From assembly GCA_937864535.1 (NCBI GenBank), contig CALMJS010000032.1, positions 62,001 to 126,000 of the forward strand: 64,000 nt of DNA, written 5' to 3'. Shown here in pieces: positions 1 to 9,482 of this stretch. Numbering within the stretch: the first letter of the stretch is position 1; each line of letters begins with the position of its first letter. The notes under the pieces are model-generated. The model saw only the letters and a program-made list of their open reading frames with translations, searched no databases and was not told where the DNA came from. Both the position numbers and the translations under genes were made by a program. The stretch comes from an uncultured Paracoccaceae bacterium. Lineage in GTDB: Bacteria > Pseudomonadota > Alphaproteobacteria > Rhodobacterales > Rhodobacteraceae.

Positions 1-722
1 TCCCATGCAAAGCCGGACCCGCGCACCATCACACCGGAGAAGCCCCATTGCTGGATGTCCTCTTCGGTGACGACGCCGATATCGACGTTCCGCTGTTTGA
101 AAATCCGGTTTTCGGTCAGCAGGCCGTCGATGTCGTCCAGAACGTTCGGGAACGTCTTGGCCCAGGCTTCGATATCGTCGAGCAGCGCATCGGGCAGGTC
201 CTGATGGACACCGCCGGGACGGAAATAGGCGGCGTGCAGACGCGCACCACAGGCACGCTCGTAGAACACCATCAGCTTTTCGCGTTCCTCAAAGCCCCAG
301 AGCGGCGGCGTCAGGGCGCCTACGTCCATGGCCTGCGTGGTCACGTTCAGCAGGTGGTTCAGAACACGGCCGATTTCCGAATAGAGCACGCGGATCAGCG
401 ACGCGCGGCGCGGCACTTCGGTTCCGGTCAGCTTTTCAATCGCCAGACACCAGGCATGTTCCTGATTCATCGGCGCCACATAGTCGAGGCGGTCGAAGTA
501 CGGCAGGTTTTGCAGATAGGTCCGCGATTCCATCAGCTTTTCGGTGCCGCGATGCAGCAGGCCGATATGGGGGTCGCAGCGTTCGACGATTTCGCCGTCC
601 AGTTCCAGAACCAGACGCAACACACCGTGGGCCGCAGGGTGCTGCGGACCAAAGTTGATGTTAAAGTTCCGGATTTTCTGTTCGCCGGTCAGGGCGTCAT
701 GGAAACCTTTTCCGCCGTCCAT
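1..722 (-). CDS. nuoD: NADH-quinone oxidoreductase subunit D (partial, C-terminus beyond window)
   Basis: Hydrophilic-arm subunit of complex I; with subunit B it builds the quinone-binding cavity near cluster N2. The 240 visible codons begin [15 protein letters not shown] and run through the conserved [16 protein letters not shown] segment, then [13 protein letters not shown], into the middle of the protein (ending near [14 protein letters not shown]). NuoD is normally about 400 residues, so the C-terminal part lies left of position 1. The start ATG (720-722) shares one base with the nuoC TGA (722-724), which implies translational coupling. It is the fourth gene of a nuoABCD order typical of Rhodobacteraceae. 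Confidence 0.95.
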   Translation of the reverse strand, partial: MDGGKGFHDALTGEQKIRNFNINFGPQHPAAHGVLRLVLELDGEIVERCDPHIGLLHRGTEKLMESRTYLQNLPYFDRLDYVAPMNQEHAWCLAIEKLTGTEVPRRASLIRVLYSEIGRVLNHLLNVTTQAMDVGALTPPLWGFEEREKLMVFYERACGARLHAAYFRPGGVHQDLPDALLDDIEAWAKTFPNVLDDIDGLLTENRIFKQRNVDIGVVTEEDIQQWGFSGVMVRGSGFAW

Positions 723-1324
723 CACTTGGCTCCCTTTTCATCGCCGGGAAGGATGTATTCAGCCCCTTCCCACGGGCTCGTAAAGTCGAACTGACGATAT
801 TCCTGCACCAGTTTGACCGGCTCGTAGACAACGCGCTTCTGCGCTTCGTCATAGCGAACCTCGGTATAACCGGTGGTCGGGAAATCCTTGCGCAGCGGGT
901 AGCCGCGGAACCCGTAGTCGGTCAGAATGCGGCGCAGGTCCGGATGGCCCGAGAACAGGATGCCGAACATGTCGAACACTTCGCGTTCAAACCAGTTCGA
1001 GCTGGGATGTACGTCGATGATCGAGGGAACCATTTCCTCTTCGCGGATGGCCACGCGCAGGCGGATACGCTGGTTCGTGTACATCGACAGGAAGTGATAG
1101 ATCACGTCAAAACGTTTTGCCCGCCCCGGGTAGTCCACAGCGGTGATATCCACCAGCGTGGAAAAACGGCAGGTCGGATCATTCTTCAGGAACTCGACAA
1201 AGGCGACCAGCTGCGAGGGTGCAACGTCGACGTTCAGTTCGTCAAAGCTCACATCCCACGCCAAAACGGCGTCGGCCTTTTTCAGTTCGAGCAGGGCGCC
1301 CAGTTCTTTGAGTGCGTCAGACAT
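722..1324 (-). CDS. nuoC: NADH-quinone oxidoreductase subunit C (30 kDa subunit)
   Basis: Peripheral subunit of proton-pumping NADH dehydrogenase, separate from NuoD here and not fused as in enterics. The 200 residues carry the 30 kDa signature: [20 protein letters not shown], followed by [19 protein letters not shown] and [16 protein letters not shown]. The length fits the family. A GAGGGG Shine-Dalgarno lies 5-6 nt before the ATG. Nine bases separate it from nuoB upstream, and its stop overlaps the nuoD start. Confidence 0.96.
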   Translation of the reverse strand: MSDALKELGALLELKKADAVLAWDVSFDELNVDVAPSQLVAFVEFLKNDPTCRFSTLVDITAVDYPGRAKRFDVIYHFLSMYTNQRIRLRVAIREEEMVPSIIDVHPSSNWFEREVFDMFGILFSGHPDLRRILTDYGFRGYPLRKDFPTTGYTEVRYDEAQKRVVYEPVKLVQEYRQFDFTSPWEGAEYILPGDEKGAK

Positions 1325-1333
1325 CGGATCCCC

Positions 1334-1858
1334 TCAGCGAACGATCGTGCCAGTGCGGCGCATTTTGCGCTGCAACTGAAGAATGCCGTACATCAGCGCC
1401 TCTGCCGTCGGAGGACAGCCCGGAACGTAGATGTCGACCGGAACGATGCGGTCACAGCCGCGCACGACCGAATAGGAATAATGATAATAGCCGCCGCCAT
1501 TCGCACAGGACCCCATCGAGATCACGTAACGCGGTTCGGGCATCTGGTCATAAACCTTGCGCAGTGCGGGGGCCATCTTGTTCGTCAGCGTCCCCGCGAC
1601 GATCATCAGGTCCGACTGGCGCGGAGAGGCGCGCGGTGCGGTGCCAAACCGTTCGAGGTCATAGCGCGGCATCGAGGTGTGCATCATTTCAACCGCGCAG
1701 CAGGCCAGACCAAAGGTCATCCAGTGCAGCGACCCGGTTCGGGCCCAGTTGATGATGTCAGCGGTCGAGGTTACGAGGAACCCCTTGTCCTGAAGCTCGC
1801 GATTGATGGCGCTGGTGACAACTTCCTTGTCAACGCCCGCCGTGTTCGCGCCGGTCAT
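1334..1858 (-). CDS. nuoB: NADH-quinone oxidoreductase subunit B (cluster N2 subunit)
   Basis: Carries the terminal [4Fe-4S] cluster N2 that passes electrons to quinone. From the chosen start the four ligand cysteines are C53 and C54 ([10 protein letters not shown]), C118 (GSCANGGG) and C148 ([11 protein letters not shown]); the adjacent CC pair is diagnostic. The frame is open up to 1888, but the ATG at 1858 is preferred: it overlaps the nuoA TGA as TGATG, the same junction as nuoC/nuoD, and gives the usual Rhodobacter N-terminus MTGANTAG. This makes a 174-residue protein. Confidence 0.95.
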   Translation of the reverse strand: MTGANTAGVDKEVVTSAINRELQDKGFLVTSTADIINWARTGSLHWMTFGLACCAVEMMHTSMPRYDLERFGTAPRASPRQSDLMIVAGTLTNKMAPALRKVYDQMPEPRYVISMGSCANGGGYYHYSYSVVRGCDRIVPVDIYVPGCPPTAEALMYGILQLQRKMRRTGTIVR

Positions 1859-2223
1859 CACTCCCATTCGAGAGCCCCTTTCTTCCATTCATAGGCAAAG
1901 CCGATCGTGAGAACGGCCAAGAATACCATCATCGACCAGAACCCGACCATCGACAGATCCTTGAACGCGACGGCCCAAGGGAACAGGAACGCCACTTCGA
2001 GGTCAAAGATGATGAAGAGGATCGACACCAGATAGAAACGCACATCGAATTTCATACGTGCGTCATCGAATGCGTTGAACCCGCATTCATAGGCCGACAC
2101 CTTTTCTGCATCCGGGTTGCGCACGGCAACGATCACCGCTGCCAGCACCAGAATCGCGCCCAGCACGATCGCCAGCCCAAGGAAAACGATGATAGGGAGG
2201 TATTCGCGAAGCATGTCTTCCAC
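1858..2223 (-). CDS. nuoA: NADH-quinone oxidoreductase subunit A
   Basis: Small membrane subunit of complex I with three predicted helices (about residues 8-32, 62-84 and 89-112). The conserved [20 protein letters not shown] loop between helices 1 and 2 contains the family's cysteine. Length is 121 residues, as usual. The start codon is GTG at 2223, not the ATG nine bases downstream: an AAAGGA Shine-Dalgarno lies 6 nt before the GTG. First gene of the nuo operon, preceded by a candidate sigma-70 promoter. Confidence 0.95.
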   Translation of the reverse strand: MEDMLREYLPIIVFLGLAIVLGAILVLAAVIVAVRNPDAEKVSAYECGFNAFDDARMKFDVRFYLVSILFIIFDLEVAFLFPWAVAFKDLSMVGFWSMMVFLAVLTIGFAYEWKKGALEWE

Positions 2224-2285
2224 GACAGGTCCTTTCTCAAGGCTCGGGCCGCACGGGAATACATGCAGGCCGCAGGTTTGGAATG

Positions 2286-2314
2286 GCTTTACCGCTGCCG
2301 CGTCATAGGGTCAA
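2286..2314 (-). promoter_or_regulatory. candidate nuo operon promoter
   Basis: Read on the minus strand there is a -35-like TTGACC (2314-2309), a 17-bp spacer and a -10-like TAAAGC (2291-2286). Transcription would start near 2279, giving a leader of about 56 nt before the nuoA GTG. Based on consensus matching only. Confidence 0.35.
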
Positions 2315-2440
2315 CCAAGCGAGACCACCTGAACTGCGGTTTTTGCATCGAAACTGCGCTTTGTGCGCCGCAAGCCATCCACAACACCTTGGTCGCAGCC
2401 GCAAAGCGGGTGTCAGCAGGGTTTCGGACAGGATTCAGGA

Positions 2441-2466
2441 TCGGGGCCTTGGATCGGGGCCTTGGA
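2441..2466. repeat. 13-bp tandem repeat, two perfect copies
   Basis: TCGGGGCCTTGGA occurs twice head to tail (2441-2453, 2454-2466), followed by a degenerate third start (TCGGAGCATGG). It lies in non-coding DNA between nuoA and the liu operon and may vary in copy number between strains. Confidence 0.8.
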
Positions 2467-2552
2467 TCGGAGCATGGGGGAATTTTGGTGCTATCGGCTC
2501 ACGCCGGCCGCAGTCTGCCGCGACTTTGGCCGGACACCTGTCGCCGCCGATC

Positions 2553-3335
2553 CTACTCGGACACCCAAGGCGCGGGACGACGGTCGAAAAAGGCGGCGAT
2601 TCCGTCTTGGGCTTCTTGCGTTTCCCACCGCGCGACCAAGGCGGCAATCGTCATGTCGATCTGCTGCTCCGTGGGCCGCGCCCCGAGCGAGAGCGCCAGC
2701 GCCTTGGCCGCCGCCACCGCGCCCGGGGCACAGGACAGATAGGGGCTGACCTCTGCCTCGATGGCCGCGTCGATCTCGTCCGGCGCGACCACCCGCGCCA
2801 AGAGCCCCAGCCGTTCGGCCTCGGCCGCATCGAACAGACGCGCGGACATGAACACCCGCCGCGCCATTGCCTCGCCCAATCGGGCCAGAACATAGGGACC
2901 GATAGTTGCGGGAATCAGCCCCAGCCGGGTTTCGGTCAGGCCAAATCGCGCCGCTTGGGTCCCGATTGCCACATCGCACACGCAGGCCAACCCGACCCCT
3001 CCACCAAAGGCATTGCCTTCGATGCGTCCAATCAGCGGCTTTGGCAAATCGTTCAGCACCGCCAGCATCTGCGCGAGCGCACGTGCCTCGCGGGCTCGGG
3101 TCTGCGGGTCCGCGCGCATCTGATCCTGCATCCAGCCCAGATCGCCGCCCGCGCAAAAACTGCGCCCCTCGCCGCGCATGACCACCACCCGAACCGCAGG
3201 GTCCGCCGCGACCTGTCGTGCCGCCTCGGTCAGTTCGGCGATCATCAGCGCCGACAGCGCATTATGTTTCTCCGGTCGCGCCAGACAGAGGTCGGCAACG
3301 CCGCGCGGATCTACGGATAGCTTAACGGTTTCCAT
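2553..3335 (-). CDS. liuC: enoyl-CoA hydratase/isomerase, probable 3-methylglutaconyl-CoA hydratase
   Basis: Crotonase-fold enzyme expected to hydrate 3-methylglutaconyl-CoA to HMG-CoA in leucine breakdown. The 260 residues show the two oxyanion-hole segments: SFCAGGDLGWM (compare AGADLNWM of methylglutaconyl-CoA hydratases) and EGNAFGGGVGL. The start is METVKLSVD at 3335, because the open frame further upstream runs into hmgL and has no crotonase similarity. It overlaps the hmgL 3' end by 14 nt. Last gene of the liu operon. The assignment within the crotonase family rests mainly on operon context. Confidence 0.87.
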   Translation of the reverse strand: METVKLSVDPRGVADLCLARPEKHNALSALMIAELTEAARQVAADPAVRVVVMRGEGRSFCAGGDLGWMQDQMRADPQTRAREARALAQMLAVLNDLPKPLIGRIEGNAFGGGVGLACVCDVAIGTQAARFGLTETRLGLIPATIGPYVLARLGEAMARRVFMSARLFDAAEAERLGLLARVVAPDEIDAAIEAEVSPYLSCAPGAVAAAKALALSLGARPTEQQIDMTIAALVARWETQEAQDGIAAFFDRRPAPWVSE

Positions 3336-4224
3336 CACCCATCCCCCGTGCTTTGGACCGGATTGCCAACGCCACCTCTGCCGCACGGGCCAAGGCATCG
3401 CGCTCCACGCCGGTGGCCAGTCCCAGCGCCTCTAGGCGATCTACCACCCGGCAGGTATCAACATTGCCCGGCGCACCCGGCGCATAGGGACAACCGCCTA
3501 ATCCCCCGACCGCCGCGTCAAAGGTCCGAAGGCCCAGATCCAGACAGGCCTCGATATTCGCCAGTGCCTGCCCGCCGGTATCGTGGAAATGTCCGGCCAG
3601 CGCCTCGACCGGAACCGATTGCGCCACCGCCGACACCATCGACCGAACGGCGTCGGGTGTCCCTGCGCCAATCGTATCCCCCAAGGACACCGACATCGGA
3701 GCGAGCGCCCAAAGCCCCTCAACCGCCCTGACCACTTGGGCGGGCGTGACCTCTCCATCAAAGGGGCAGCGCACAACGCAGGACACGTAGCCCCGCACCC
3801 GGATGCCCATCGCAGTCGCCGACGCGACGACCGGAGCGATACGATCCAGACTGTCACCGACCGAACAGTTCAGGTTGGCGCGCGAAAACCCTTCGGACGC
3901 GGAAATGAAAACCGCAATTTCGCCGGGACGACGCGGCAATTTCTGGCTGGCCTCGACAAAATCACTCCACCCCCGCTGGTTCGGGATCAGGGTGGCGTAG
4001 TTGATCGGCAGATCATAGCGCAGACCTGCCAAGACCGCCGCCGTATCGGCCATCTGCGGCACCCAAGTCGGCGACACAAAAGACCCCACCTCGATATCGC
4101 GCAATCCCGTTTCGGCCAAGGCGGCGATCAGGCGCAATTTGTCATGAACCGGGATCAGTTCGGGTTCGTTTTGCAACCCGTCCCTTGGTCCGACTTCGTA
4201 TATACAAATTGCATTATTCGTCAC
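3322..4224 (-). CDS. hmgL: hydroxymethylglutaryl-CoA lyase
   Basis: Cleaves HMG-CoA to acetoacetate and acetyl-CoA, the last step of leucine catabolism. It is a 300-residue TIM-barrel protein with the DRE-TIM motif VGPRDGLQNE (R14, D15), metal-binding HFHD (H212, H214) and the active-site loop GGLGGCPYAPGAPGN with C245. The start is GTG at 4224, about 12 nt after the mccA stop. The residues needed for catalysis are all visible. Also named liuE or mvaB. Confidence 0.93.
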   Translation of the reverse strand: MTNNAICIYEVGPRDGLQNEPELIPVHDKLRLIAALAETGLRDIEVGSFVSPTWVPQMADTAAVLAGLRYDLPINYATLIPNQRGWSDFVEASQKLPRRPGEIAVFISASEGFSRANLNCSVGDSLDRIAPVVASATAMGIRVRGYVSCVVRCPFDGEVTPAQVVRAVEGLWALAPMSVSLGDTIGAGTPDAVRSMVSAVAQSVPVEALAGHFHDTGGQALANIEACLDLGLRTFDAAVGGLGGCPYAPGAPGNVDTCRVVDRLEALGLATGVERDALARAAEVALAIRSKARGMGDGNR

Positions 4225-4236
4225 GGTGTCAATCCC

Positions 4237-6165
4237 CTAGACCTCGTCCTGCGCGACCGGTTCGAGGGTCACAATCGCGATCCCCGCCGCGACCTGATCA
4301 CCCACCGCAGAATGAATGGCCTGCACGATCCCGTCTCTTGGCGCGACCAGCCCGTGCTCCATCTTCATCGCCTCGAGGACGGCCAGTCGCTGCCCTGCGC
4401 TGACCGCCGCACCGACGACGACATCGACGGCGCGGACCAATCCGGGCATCGGCGTCAAAATCACGTCGGAGGCCTGATCTTTGCTCTGTTTGCCCAGCGG
4501 GTCCGCGACCTCGAACAGGCGCGGCGTCTGGCCAAACACCGTGATTTGATCGCCATGCCGCAGGGCCTGCGGCAGCGGGGCACCGTCGCACCACCACCCC
4601 TCGCCCAGACGCAGGACCTCTGCCCGCCAATCGGGCGTGGTGATCACGCGGCGTCCGGTCGCGGTTTCGACGCGAAACGTCAAGTCCTCTGCCAGATGGC
4701 GCAGCGTGACCGATTGGGGATGGGCGGTCCAGAGGTGGAACCCCTCATGCGCGGTCTGTTGGATGAGCCCTGATGCGACAAGGACCGCAGCGGCTTGCTC
4801 GGACGGGGTTGGCGGCGGCATGTCGGTTAGCGTGGCGATAGAGCGCCCAATCAGACCCGTATCCACCGCCCCGGCGACAAAGTCCGGATGCCGAACCAAC
4901 GCGCCAAGGAATCCGATGTTCGTTACGGCCCCGGCCACCTGCACCTGCGCCAGTCCATCCGCGATCTTGCGCAGCGCCGCCGGACGGTCGGGGGCATGCA
5001 CGATCACCTTGGCAATCATCGGATCATACCACGGGCTAATGGTGTCCCCGGCCACCACGCCGCTGTCGGCCCTGACGCTGTCGGGAAAGAGCAGATGCGA
5101 CAGCTGCCCGATTGCGGGCAAAAATCCGGCAGGCACATCCTCGGCATAGAGCCGCGCCTCGATCGCGTGGCCGGTGAAGGTCAAGTCATCCTGTGTTGCG
5201 GGCAAGGGCTGGCCCGCTGCCACCCGCAGTTGCCATTCCACCAGATCGACGCCAGTAATCGCCTCGGAGACAGGATGTTCCACCTGCAGGCGGGTGTTCA
5301 TCTCCATGAACCAGAAGTCAAACGTCTGGCCGTCCACGATAAATTCTATCGTGCCCGCGCCGCTATAGCCGATTGCCTTGGCGGCGCGAACGGCGGCTGC
5401 GCCTATTTGCGCCCGCAATTCGGGCGTCATTCCGGGGGCTGGCGCCTCTTCGATTACCTTTTGGTGGCGCCGTTGCAGCGAACAATCGCGTTCGAACAGG
5501 TGAACCGCCTCTTGTCCATCGCCAAAGACCTGAACCTCGATATGGCGCGGGTTCAGGATCAGCTTTTCGATCAGGACATCCGGATTGCCAAAGGCTGCCT
5601 GCGCCTCTGCCCGAGCAGAGGCCAGCGCGGCTGCGAACTCCTGCGGTGAATGAGCCGCCCGCATCCCCTTGCCGCCGCCGCCCGCGACGGCCTTGATCAG
5701 GACGGGAAAGCCGACCTTCGCGGCCATCTGGGCTAAATGCGCGGCGTCTTGGGTCGCGCCGTGATAGCCCGGCACGACCGGAACTCCGGCGCGTTCCATC
5801 AGCGTTTTGGCGGCATCCTTCAGACCCATCGCGCGGATCGCCGCGGCCGAGGGGCCGATGAACACCAGACCTGCCGCAGTGACGGCCTCAACAAAATCGG
5901 GGTTTTCGGACAGGAATCCATAGCCGGGATGGATCGCCTGCGCCCCCGTGGCCAGAGCGGCCTGAATGATCACCTCGCCCCGCAAATAACTGTCGGCAGA
6001 GGGCGCAGGTCCGATCCGCACGGCCTGATCCGCCTGCACCACGTGCTGCGCCGTGGCATCGGCGTCCGAATAGACCGCAACCGTTTTGATCCCCAACCGA
6101 CGAGCGGTGCGAATGACCCTGCACGCGATTTCGCCCCGATTGGCGATCAGAATTTTATCGAACAT
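4237..6165 (-). CDS. mccA: methylcrotonoyl-CoA carboxylase, biotin-carboxylase/biotin-carrier subunit
   Basis: ATP-dependent carboxylation of biotin, for conversion of 3-methylcrotonyl-CoA to 3-methylglutaconyl-CoA. Its 642 residues comprise a biotin-carboxylase domain (about 1-445: IANRGEIACRV, ATP-grasp glycine loop GGGGKGMR, EMNTRLQVEHPV), a linker, and a C-terminal biotinyl domain with EAMKMEH, whose K601 is the biotin attachment site. The neighbouring mccB and ivd argue for methylcrotonyl-CoA over propionyl- or acetyl-CoA as substrate. Confidence 0.94.
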   Translation of the reverse strand: MFDKILIANRGEIACRVIRTARRLGIKTVAVYSDADATAQHVVQADQAVRIGPAPSADSYLRGEVIIQAALATGAQAIHPGYGFLSENPDFVEAVTAAGLVFIGPSAAAIRAMGLKDAAKTLMERAGVPVVPGYHGATQDAAHLAQMAAKVGFPVLIKAVAGGGGKGMRAAHSPQEFAAALASARAEAQAAFGNPDVLIEKLILNPRHIEVQVFGDGQEAVHLFERDCSLQRRHQKVIEEAPAPGMTPELRAQIGAAAVRAAKAIGYSGAGTIEFIVDGQTFDFWFMEMNTRLQVEHPVSEAITGVDLVEWQLRVAAGQPLPATQDDLTFTGHAIEARLYAEDVPAGFLPAIGQLSHLLFPDSVRADSGVVAGDTISPWYDPMIAKVIVHAPDRPAALRKIADGLAQVQVAGAVTNIGFLGALVRHPDFVAGAVDTGLIGRSIATLTDMPPPTPSEQAAAVLVASGLIQQTAHEGFHLWTAHPQSVTLRHLAEDLTFRVETATGRRVITTPDWRAEVLRLGEGWWCDGAPLPQALRHGDQITVFGQTPRLFEVADPLGKQSKDQASDVILTPMPGLVRAVDVVVGAAVSAGQRLAVLEAMKMEHGLVAPRDGIVQAIHSAVGDQVAAGIAIVTLEPVAQDEV

Positions 6166-6189
6166 TCCATCGGGGCCTCCCTCCCCGGA

Positions 6190-6678
6190 TCAGTCCTCGG
6201 GCTGACCGCGAAAGCTGCGGAACCGATGGCGGTAGATCAAATTGGGCCGGTCGCCTTCGAACAGATAGAACAGCGTCAGACCGGAAAAAATCAGATTGCC
6301 CAGCGTCAGAAACGCCTCGGCCTGATCGAGATAGGCCAGTTCGCGCAGCGCATCGCCCGTGATCGTACCCAGCAGCGACAGCACCATCTGCACCCCTGCC
6401 AGCCCAACCGCCCAGGGCGCCCGGATCGCCAGCATCAGCGCCGTCAAAATCTGCAGCAGCGCCACCACCAACAAAATCGTGTTGCCGGTCTGCACAAACG
6501 CATAGATCCGCAGCACGCCAAAGGCCGCAAAGACCGCCACAATCGCCCAGAGCGTCGCGCCCAGCCGCCCCTTGGGGTGGCCACGCGCCATCTCTGGCGT
6601 CACATAGACCCATTGCGCGCCGGTGGTTTTGTCCATTCTGCCGTATTCGAAACGGCCTTCTTCAGGCAATTTGGCCAT
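6190..6678 (-). CDS. four-helix membrane protein of unknown function inside the liu operon
   Basis: 162 residues with a polar N-terminus of about 40 residues, then four hydrophobic segments at roughly 42-62, 66-87, 90-110 and 123-142, and a basic C-terminus (RHRFRSFRGQPED). I recognise no catalytic motif. It lies between mccB (10-nt gap, GGGATGA as ribosome site) and mccA (24-nt gap) on the same strand, so it must be co-transcribed with the leucine genes. A role in leucine or isovalerate uptake, or an incidental passenger, are both possible. Confidence 0.8.
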   Translation of the reverse strand: MAKLPEEGRFEYGRMDKTTGAQWVYVTPEMARGHPKGRLGATLWAIVAVFAAFGVLRIYAFVQTGNTILLVVALLQILTALMLAIRAPWAVGLAGVQMVLSLLGTITGDALRELAYLDQAEAFLTLGNLIFSGLTLFYLFEGDRPNLIYRHRFRSFRGQPED

Positions 6679-6688
6679 CTGTCATCCC

Positions 6689-8257
6689 CTACATGCGGAA
6701 CACGCCAAACCGTGTTTCCTCTATCGGAGCGTTCAACGACGCCGCCAACGAAAGTGCAAGCACTTCGCGCGTTTTGCGCGGGTCGATCACCCCGTCATCC
6801 CACAGCCGTGCCGAGGCATAGAGGGGATGGGATTGTACATCGAACATCTCGAGTGTGGGCTGTTTGAACGCCGCCTCATCCTCGGCGGACCAAGTGCCGC
6901 CGCTGCGTTCGATGGCATCGCGTTTGACCGTCGCCAACACACCCGCCGCCTGTTCGCCCCCCATGACGGCCGTGCGCGAATTGGGCCACGACCACACAAA
7001 GTTCGGGCTATAAGCCCTTCCACTCATGCCATAATTTCCAGCACCGTAAGAGCCGCCAACGAGAACGGTGATCTTTGGCACCTTGGTCGTTGCAACGGCA
7101 GTGACCATTTTTGCCCCGTGCCGCGCGATACCTTCGGTCTCGTATTTGCGGCCAACCATGAATCCGGTGATATTTTGCAGAAAGATCAGTGGAATACGGC
7201 GCTGACTGCAGAGTTCAACGAAATGCGCGCCCTTTTGCGCGGCCTCGGAAAACAGCACACCATTGTTGGCAACGATCCCGACGGGCCAGCCGTCGATATG
7301 GGCAAAGCCCGTGACCAGCGTTTCGCCAAAACGTGCTTTGAATTCATCAAATTGCGAGGCGTCCGTGATGTGACGTATAACCTGCCGGATGTCATATGGG
7401 GTCTTTAGATCCGCAGGCACGATATCCAGTATCCCCTCAGGGTCGAGCACGGGATAAACTGGCATTTTTCTATTAATAGTCATATGATTACAGGACACAG
7501 CAGAGGCAACACATTGACGCACCAGAGCGAGGGCATGGGCATCATCCTCGGCCAGATAGTCCGCAACGCCGGACAGCCGGGTATGCACATCACCGCCGCC
7601 CAGATCCTCGGCGCTGACCACCTCGCCGGTCGCGGCCTTGACCAGCGGGGGACCCGCCAGAAAAATCGTGCCCTGACCGCGCACGATGATCGACACATCG
7701 GCCATCGCGGGCACATAGGCCCCGCCCGCCGTGCAGGACCCCATCACGGCGGCGATCTGCGGAATGCCCGCAGCGGACATATTCGCCTGATTGTAAAAAA
7801 TCCGCCCAAAGTGGTCGCGGTCGGGAAACACCTCGTCCTGATTGGGCAGGTTCGCCCCGCCGCTGTCGACCAGATAGACGCAAGGCAACCGGCACTGCGC
7901 GGCGATTTCCTGAGCGCGCAGGTGTTTCTTGACGGTCATCGGATAATAGGTGCCGCCTTTGACGGTGGCGTCATTGCAGACGATCATGCAATCGACGCCG
8001 TTGACGCGACCGATCCCGGCAATCACCCCGGCGCAAGGGGCCGCGCCCTCGTACATGCCATGCGCCGCCGTGGCGCCGATTTCCAGAAACGGCGATCCGG
8101 CGTCCAGCAGATTGGCCACACGGTCGCGCGGCAGCATCTTGCCGCGCTCGACATGACGCGCCCGCGCCTTGGCCCCACCGCCAGCCGCAGCCAAGGCCGC
8201 AGCCTGCGCCACCGTGTCAATCATCGTCAAATGCTGGCTGCGCCGATCCGTGCCCAT
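6689..8257 (-). CDS. mccB: methylcrotonoyl-CoA carboxylase, carboxyltransferase subunit
   Basis: Transfers the carboxyl group from carboxybiotin to 3-methylcrotonyl-CoA. The 522 residues match the acyl-CoA carboxylase beta family: [20 protein letters not shown] near the N-terminus, [14 protein letters not shown] and [18 protein letters not shown] forming the two oxyanion loops, and [12 protein letters not shown]. Only one base separates its ATG from the ivd stop (TGAgATG). A second in-frame ATG at 8224 (MIDTVAQ) is possible but less well placed. Confidence 0.94.
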   Translation of the reverse strand: MGTDRRSQHLTMIDTVAQAAALAAAGGGAKARARHVERGKMLPRDRVANLLDAGSPFLEIGATAAHGMYEGAAPCAGVIAGIGRVNGVDCMIVCNDATVKGGTYYPMTVKKHLRAQEIAAQCRLPCVYLVDSGGANLPNQDEVFPDRDHFGRIFYNQANMSAAGIPQIAAVMGSCTAGGAYVPAMADVSIIVRGQGTIFLAGPPLVKAATGEVVSAEDLGGGDVHTRLSGVADYLAEDDAHALALVRQCVASAVSCNHMTINRKMPVYPVLDPEGILDIVPADLKTPYDIRQVIRHITDASQFDEFKARFGETLVTGFAHIDGWPVGIVANNGVLFSEAAQKGAHFVELCSQRRIPLIFLQNITGFMVGRKYETEGIARHGAKMVTAVATTKVPKITVLVGGSYGAGNYGMSGRAYSPNFVWSWPNSRTAVMGGEQAAGVLATVKRDAIERSGGTWSAEDEAAFKQPTLEMFDVQSHPLYASARLWDDGVIDPRKTREVLALSLAASLNAPIEETRFGVFRM

Positions 8258-8258
8258 C

Positions 8259-9419
8259 TCACATCGTTCCCATCAACTCTCGGCCGATCAGCATCCGGCG
8301 GATTTCACTGGTGCCAGCGCCGATCTCCATCAGCTTGGCATCGCGAAACAGACGGCTGACGACGCTGTCGTTCATAAACCCCGCCCCGCCCATCGCCTGA
8401 ACCGCCTGATGCGCCTGCACCATCGCCTGTTCGCTGGAGTAGAGCACGCAGGCCGCCGCATCCTGACGGGTGACTTCGCCGCGATCACAGGCCTTGGCGA
8501 CCTCGTAAACATAGGCGCGGGCGCTATTGAGCGCAGTATACATGTCCGCCACCTTGGCCTGCATCAGTTGAAAATTTCCAATCGGCTGGCCGAACTGTTT
8601 GCGGGTGGCGAGATAGGGCATGATTTCATCCAGACAGGCCGCCATGATGCCCGTGCCGATCCCTGCCAGCACGACGCGTTCAAAGTCCAGACCGGACATC
8701 AGCACCCGCACGCCCTGCCCCTGACCTCCAAGGATATTCGCGGCGGGCACCCGCACGCCGTCGAAAATCAGCTCGGCGGTATTGGAACCGCGCATGCCCA
8801 GTTTGTCAAAATGCGCCGAAGTGCTGAAGCCCGGCATTGTTTTTTCAACGATAAAGGCGGTGATCCCTTTGCTGCCCGCTGCCGGGTCGGTTTTGGCATA
8901 GACGACCAGCACGTCGGCGTCGGGGCCATTGGTGATCCAGTATTTCGTGCCCGTGAGGACAAAGTCATCGCCGTCACGATCCGCCCGCAGCGCCATAGAC
9001 ACGACGTCCGATCCCGCGCCCGCCTCGGACATGGCCAAGGCGCCGACCTGCGTGCCGTCGATCAGACCCGGCAGATATTTGCGCCGTTGGGCGTCGGACC
9101 CGTTCAGCTTGATCTGGTTGACGCACAGGTTCGAATGCGCCCCATAGGACAGCGAAACCGAGGCAGAGGCGCGGGCGATCTCTTCGACGACGACCGTATG
9201 CGCCAGATAGGACAAACCGCTACCGCCAAGCTCTTCGGGAACGGTGATCCCGAGTAGCCCCATTTGCCCCATCTCCTGCCAGAGCGCGGCCGGAAACAGA
9301 TTGTCGCGGTCAATCTGCGCCGCCAAGGGCTTGACCCTGTTCTGCGCCCAATCATGGACGGTATCGCGAATAGCGTTCACCTCGTCGCCGAGGTCGAACC
9401 GCATCGAGGCGTTGAACAT
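8259..9419 (-). CDS. ivd: isovaleryl-CoA dehydrogenase
   Basis: FAD flavoenzyme that oxidises isovaleryl-CoA to 3-methylcrotonyl-CoA and passes electrons to ETF. It has 386 residues with acyl-CoA dehydrogenase signatures [16 protein letters not shown] and [20 protein letters not shown]. The catalytic base sits at E247 in [11 protein letters not shown]; this position distinguishes isovaleryl-CoA dehydrogenases from most relatives, where the glutamate is near the C-terminus. A GGAGG ribosome site lies 7 nt before the ATG. First gene of the liu operon (liuA). Confidence 0.95.
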   Translation of the reverse strand: MFNASMRFDLGDEVNAIRDTVHDWAQNRVKPLAAQIDRDNLFPAALWQEMGQMGLLGITVPEELGGSGLSYLAHTVVVEEIARASASVSLSYGAHSNLCVNQIKLNGSDAQRRKYLPGLIDGTQVGALAMSEAGAGSDVVSMALRADRDGDDFVLTGTKYWITNGPDADVLVVYAKTDPAAGSKGITAFIVEKTMPGFSTSAHFDKLGMRGSNTAELIFDGVRVPAANILGGQGQGVRVLMSGLDFERVVLAGIGTGIMAACLDEIMPYLATRKQFGQPIGNFQLMQAKVADMYTALNSARAYVYEVAKACDRGEVTRQDAAACVLYSSEQAMVQAHQAVQAMGGAGFMNDSVVSRLFRDAKLMEIGAGTSEIRRMLIGRELMGTM

Positions 9420-9442
9420 GGCATTCCTCCCAAGCGCATTAT

Positions 9443-9456
9443 TGAACGCTTGTTCA
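9443..9456. promoter_or_regulatory. palindromic candidate operator upstream of ivd
   Basis: TGAAC-GCTT-GTTCA is a perfect 5-bp inverted repeat with a 4-bp spacer, 24 nt before the ivd ATG, so between promoter and ribosome site. Size and symmetry suit a dimeric (for example TetR-type) repressor of branched-chain acyl-CoA catabolism. No regulator gene is adjacent. Confidence 0.4.
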
Positions 9457-9482
9457 TTTCTAAGCCAGACTCAAAGCGCGCG

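Larger units (their letters stand above)
2224..2552. other. intergenic region between nuoA and the liu operon
   Basis: 329 bp without a convincing gene. It holds the candidate nuo promoter and a short tandem repeat (2441-2466). Reading frames that cross it are antisense or frame-shifted shadows of the neighbouring hydratase gene. No clear hairpin terminator for the liu operon was found. Confidence 0.6.

Noticed and set aside
1859-1888. Longer NuoB start at 1888
   Set aside because: The extension would lie inside nuoA, has no family similarity, and the TGATG junction at 1858 matches the nuoC/nuoD junction.
5737-6867. A 376-codon plus-strand frame
   Set aside because: Antisense to mccA and the small membrane protein gene; no recognisable motif and Arg/Gln/His-rich composition as expected of a shadow frame in GC-rich DNA.
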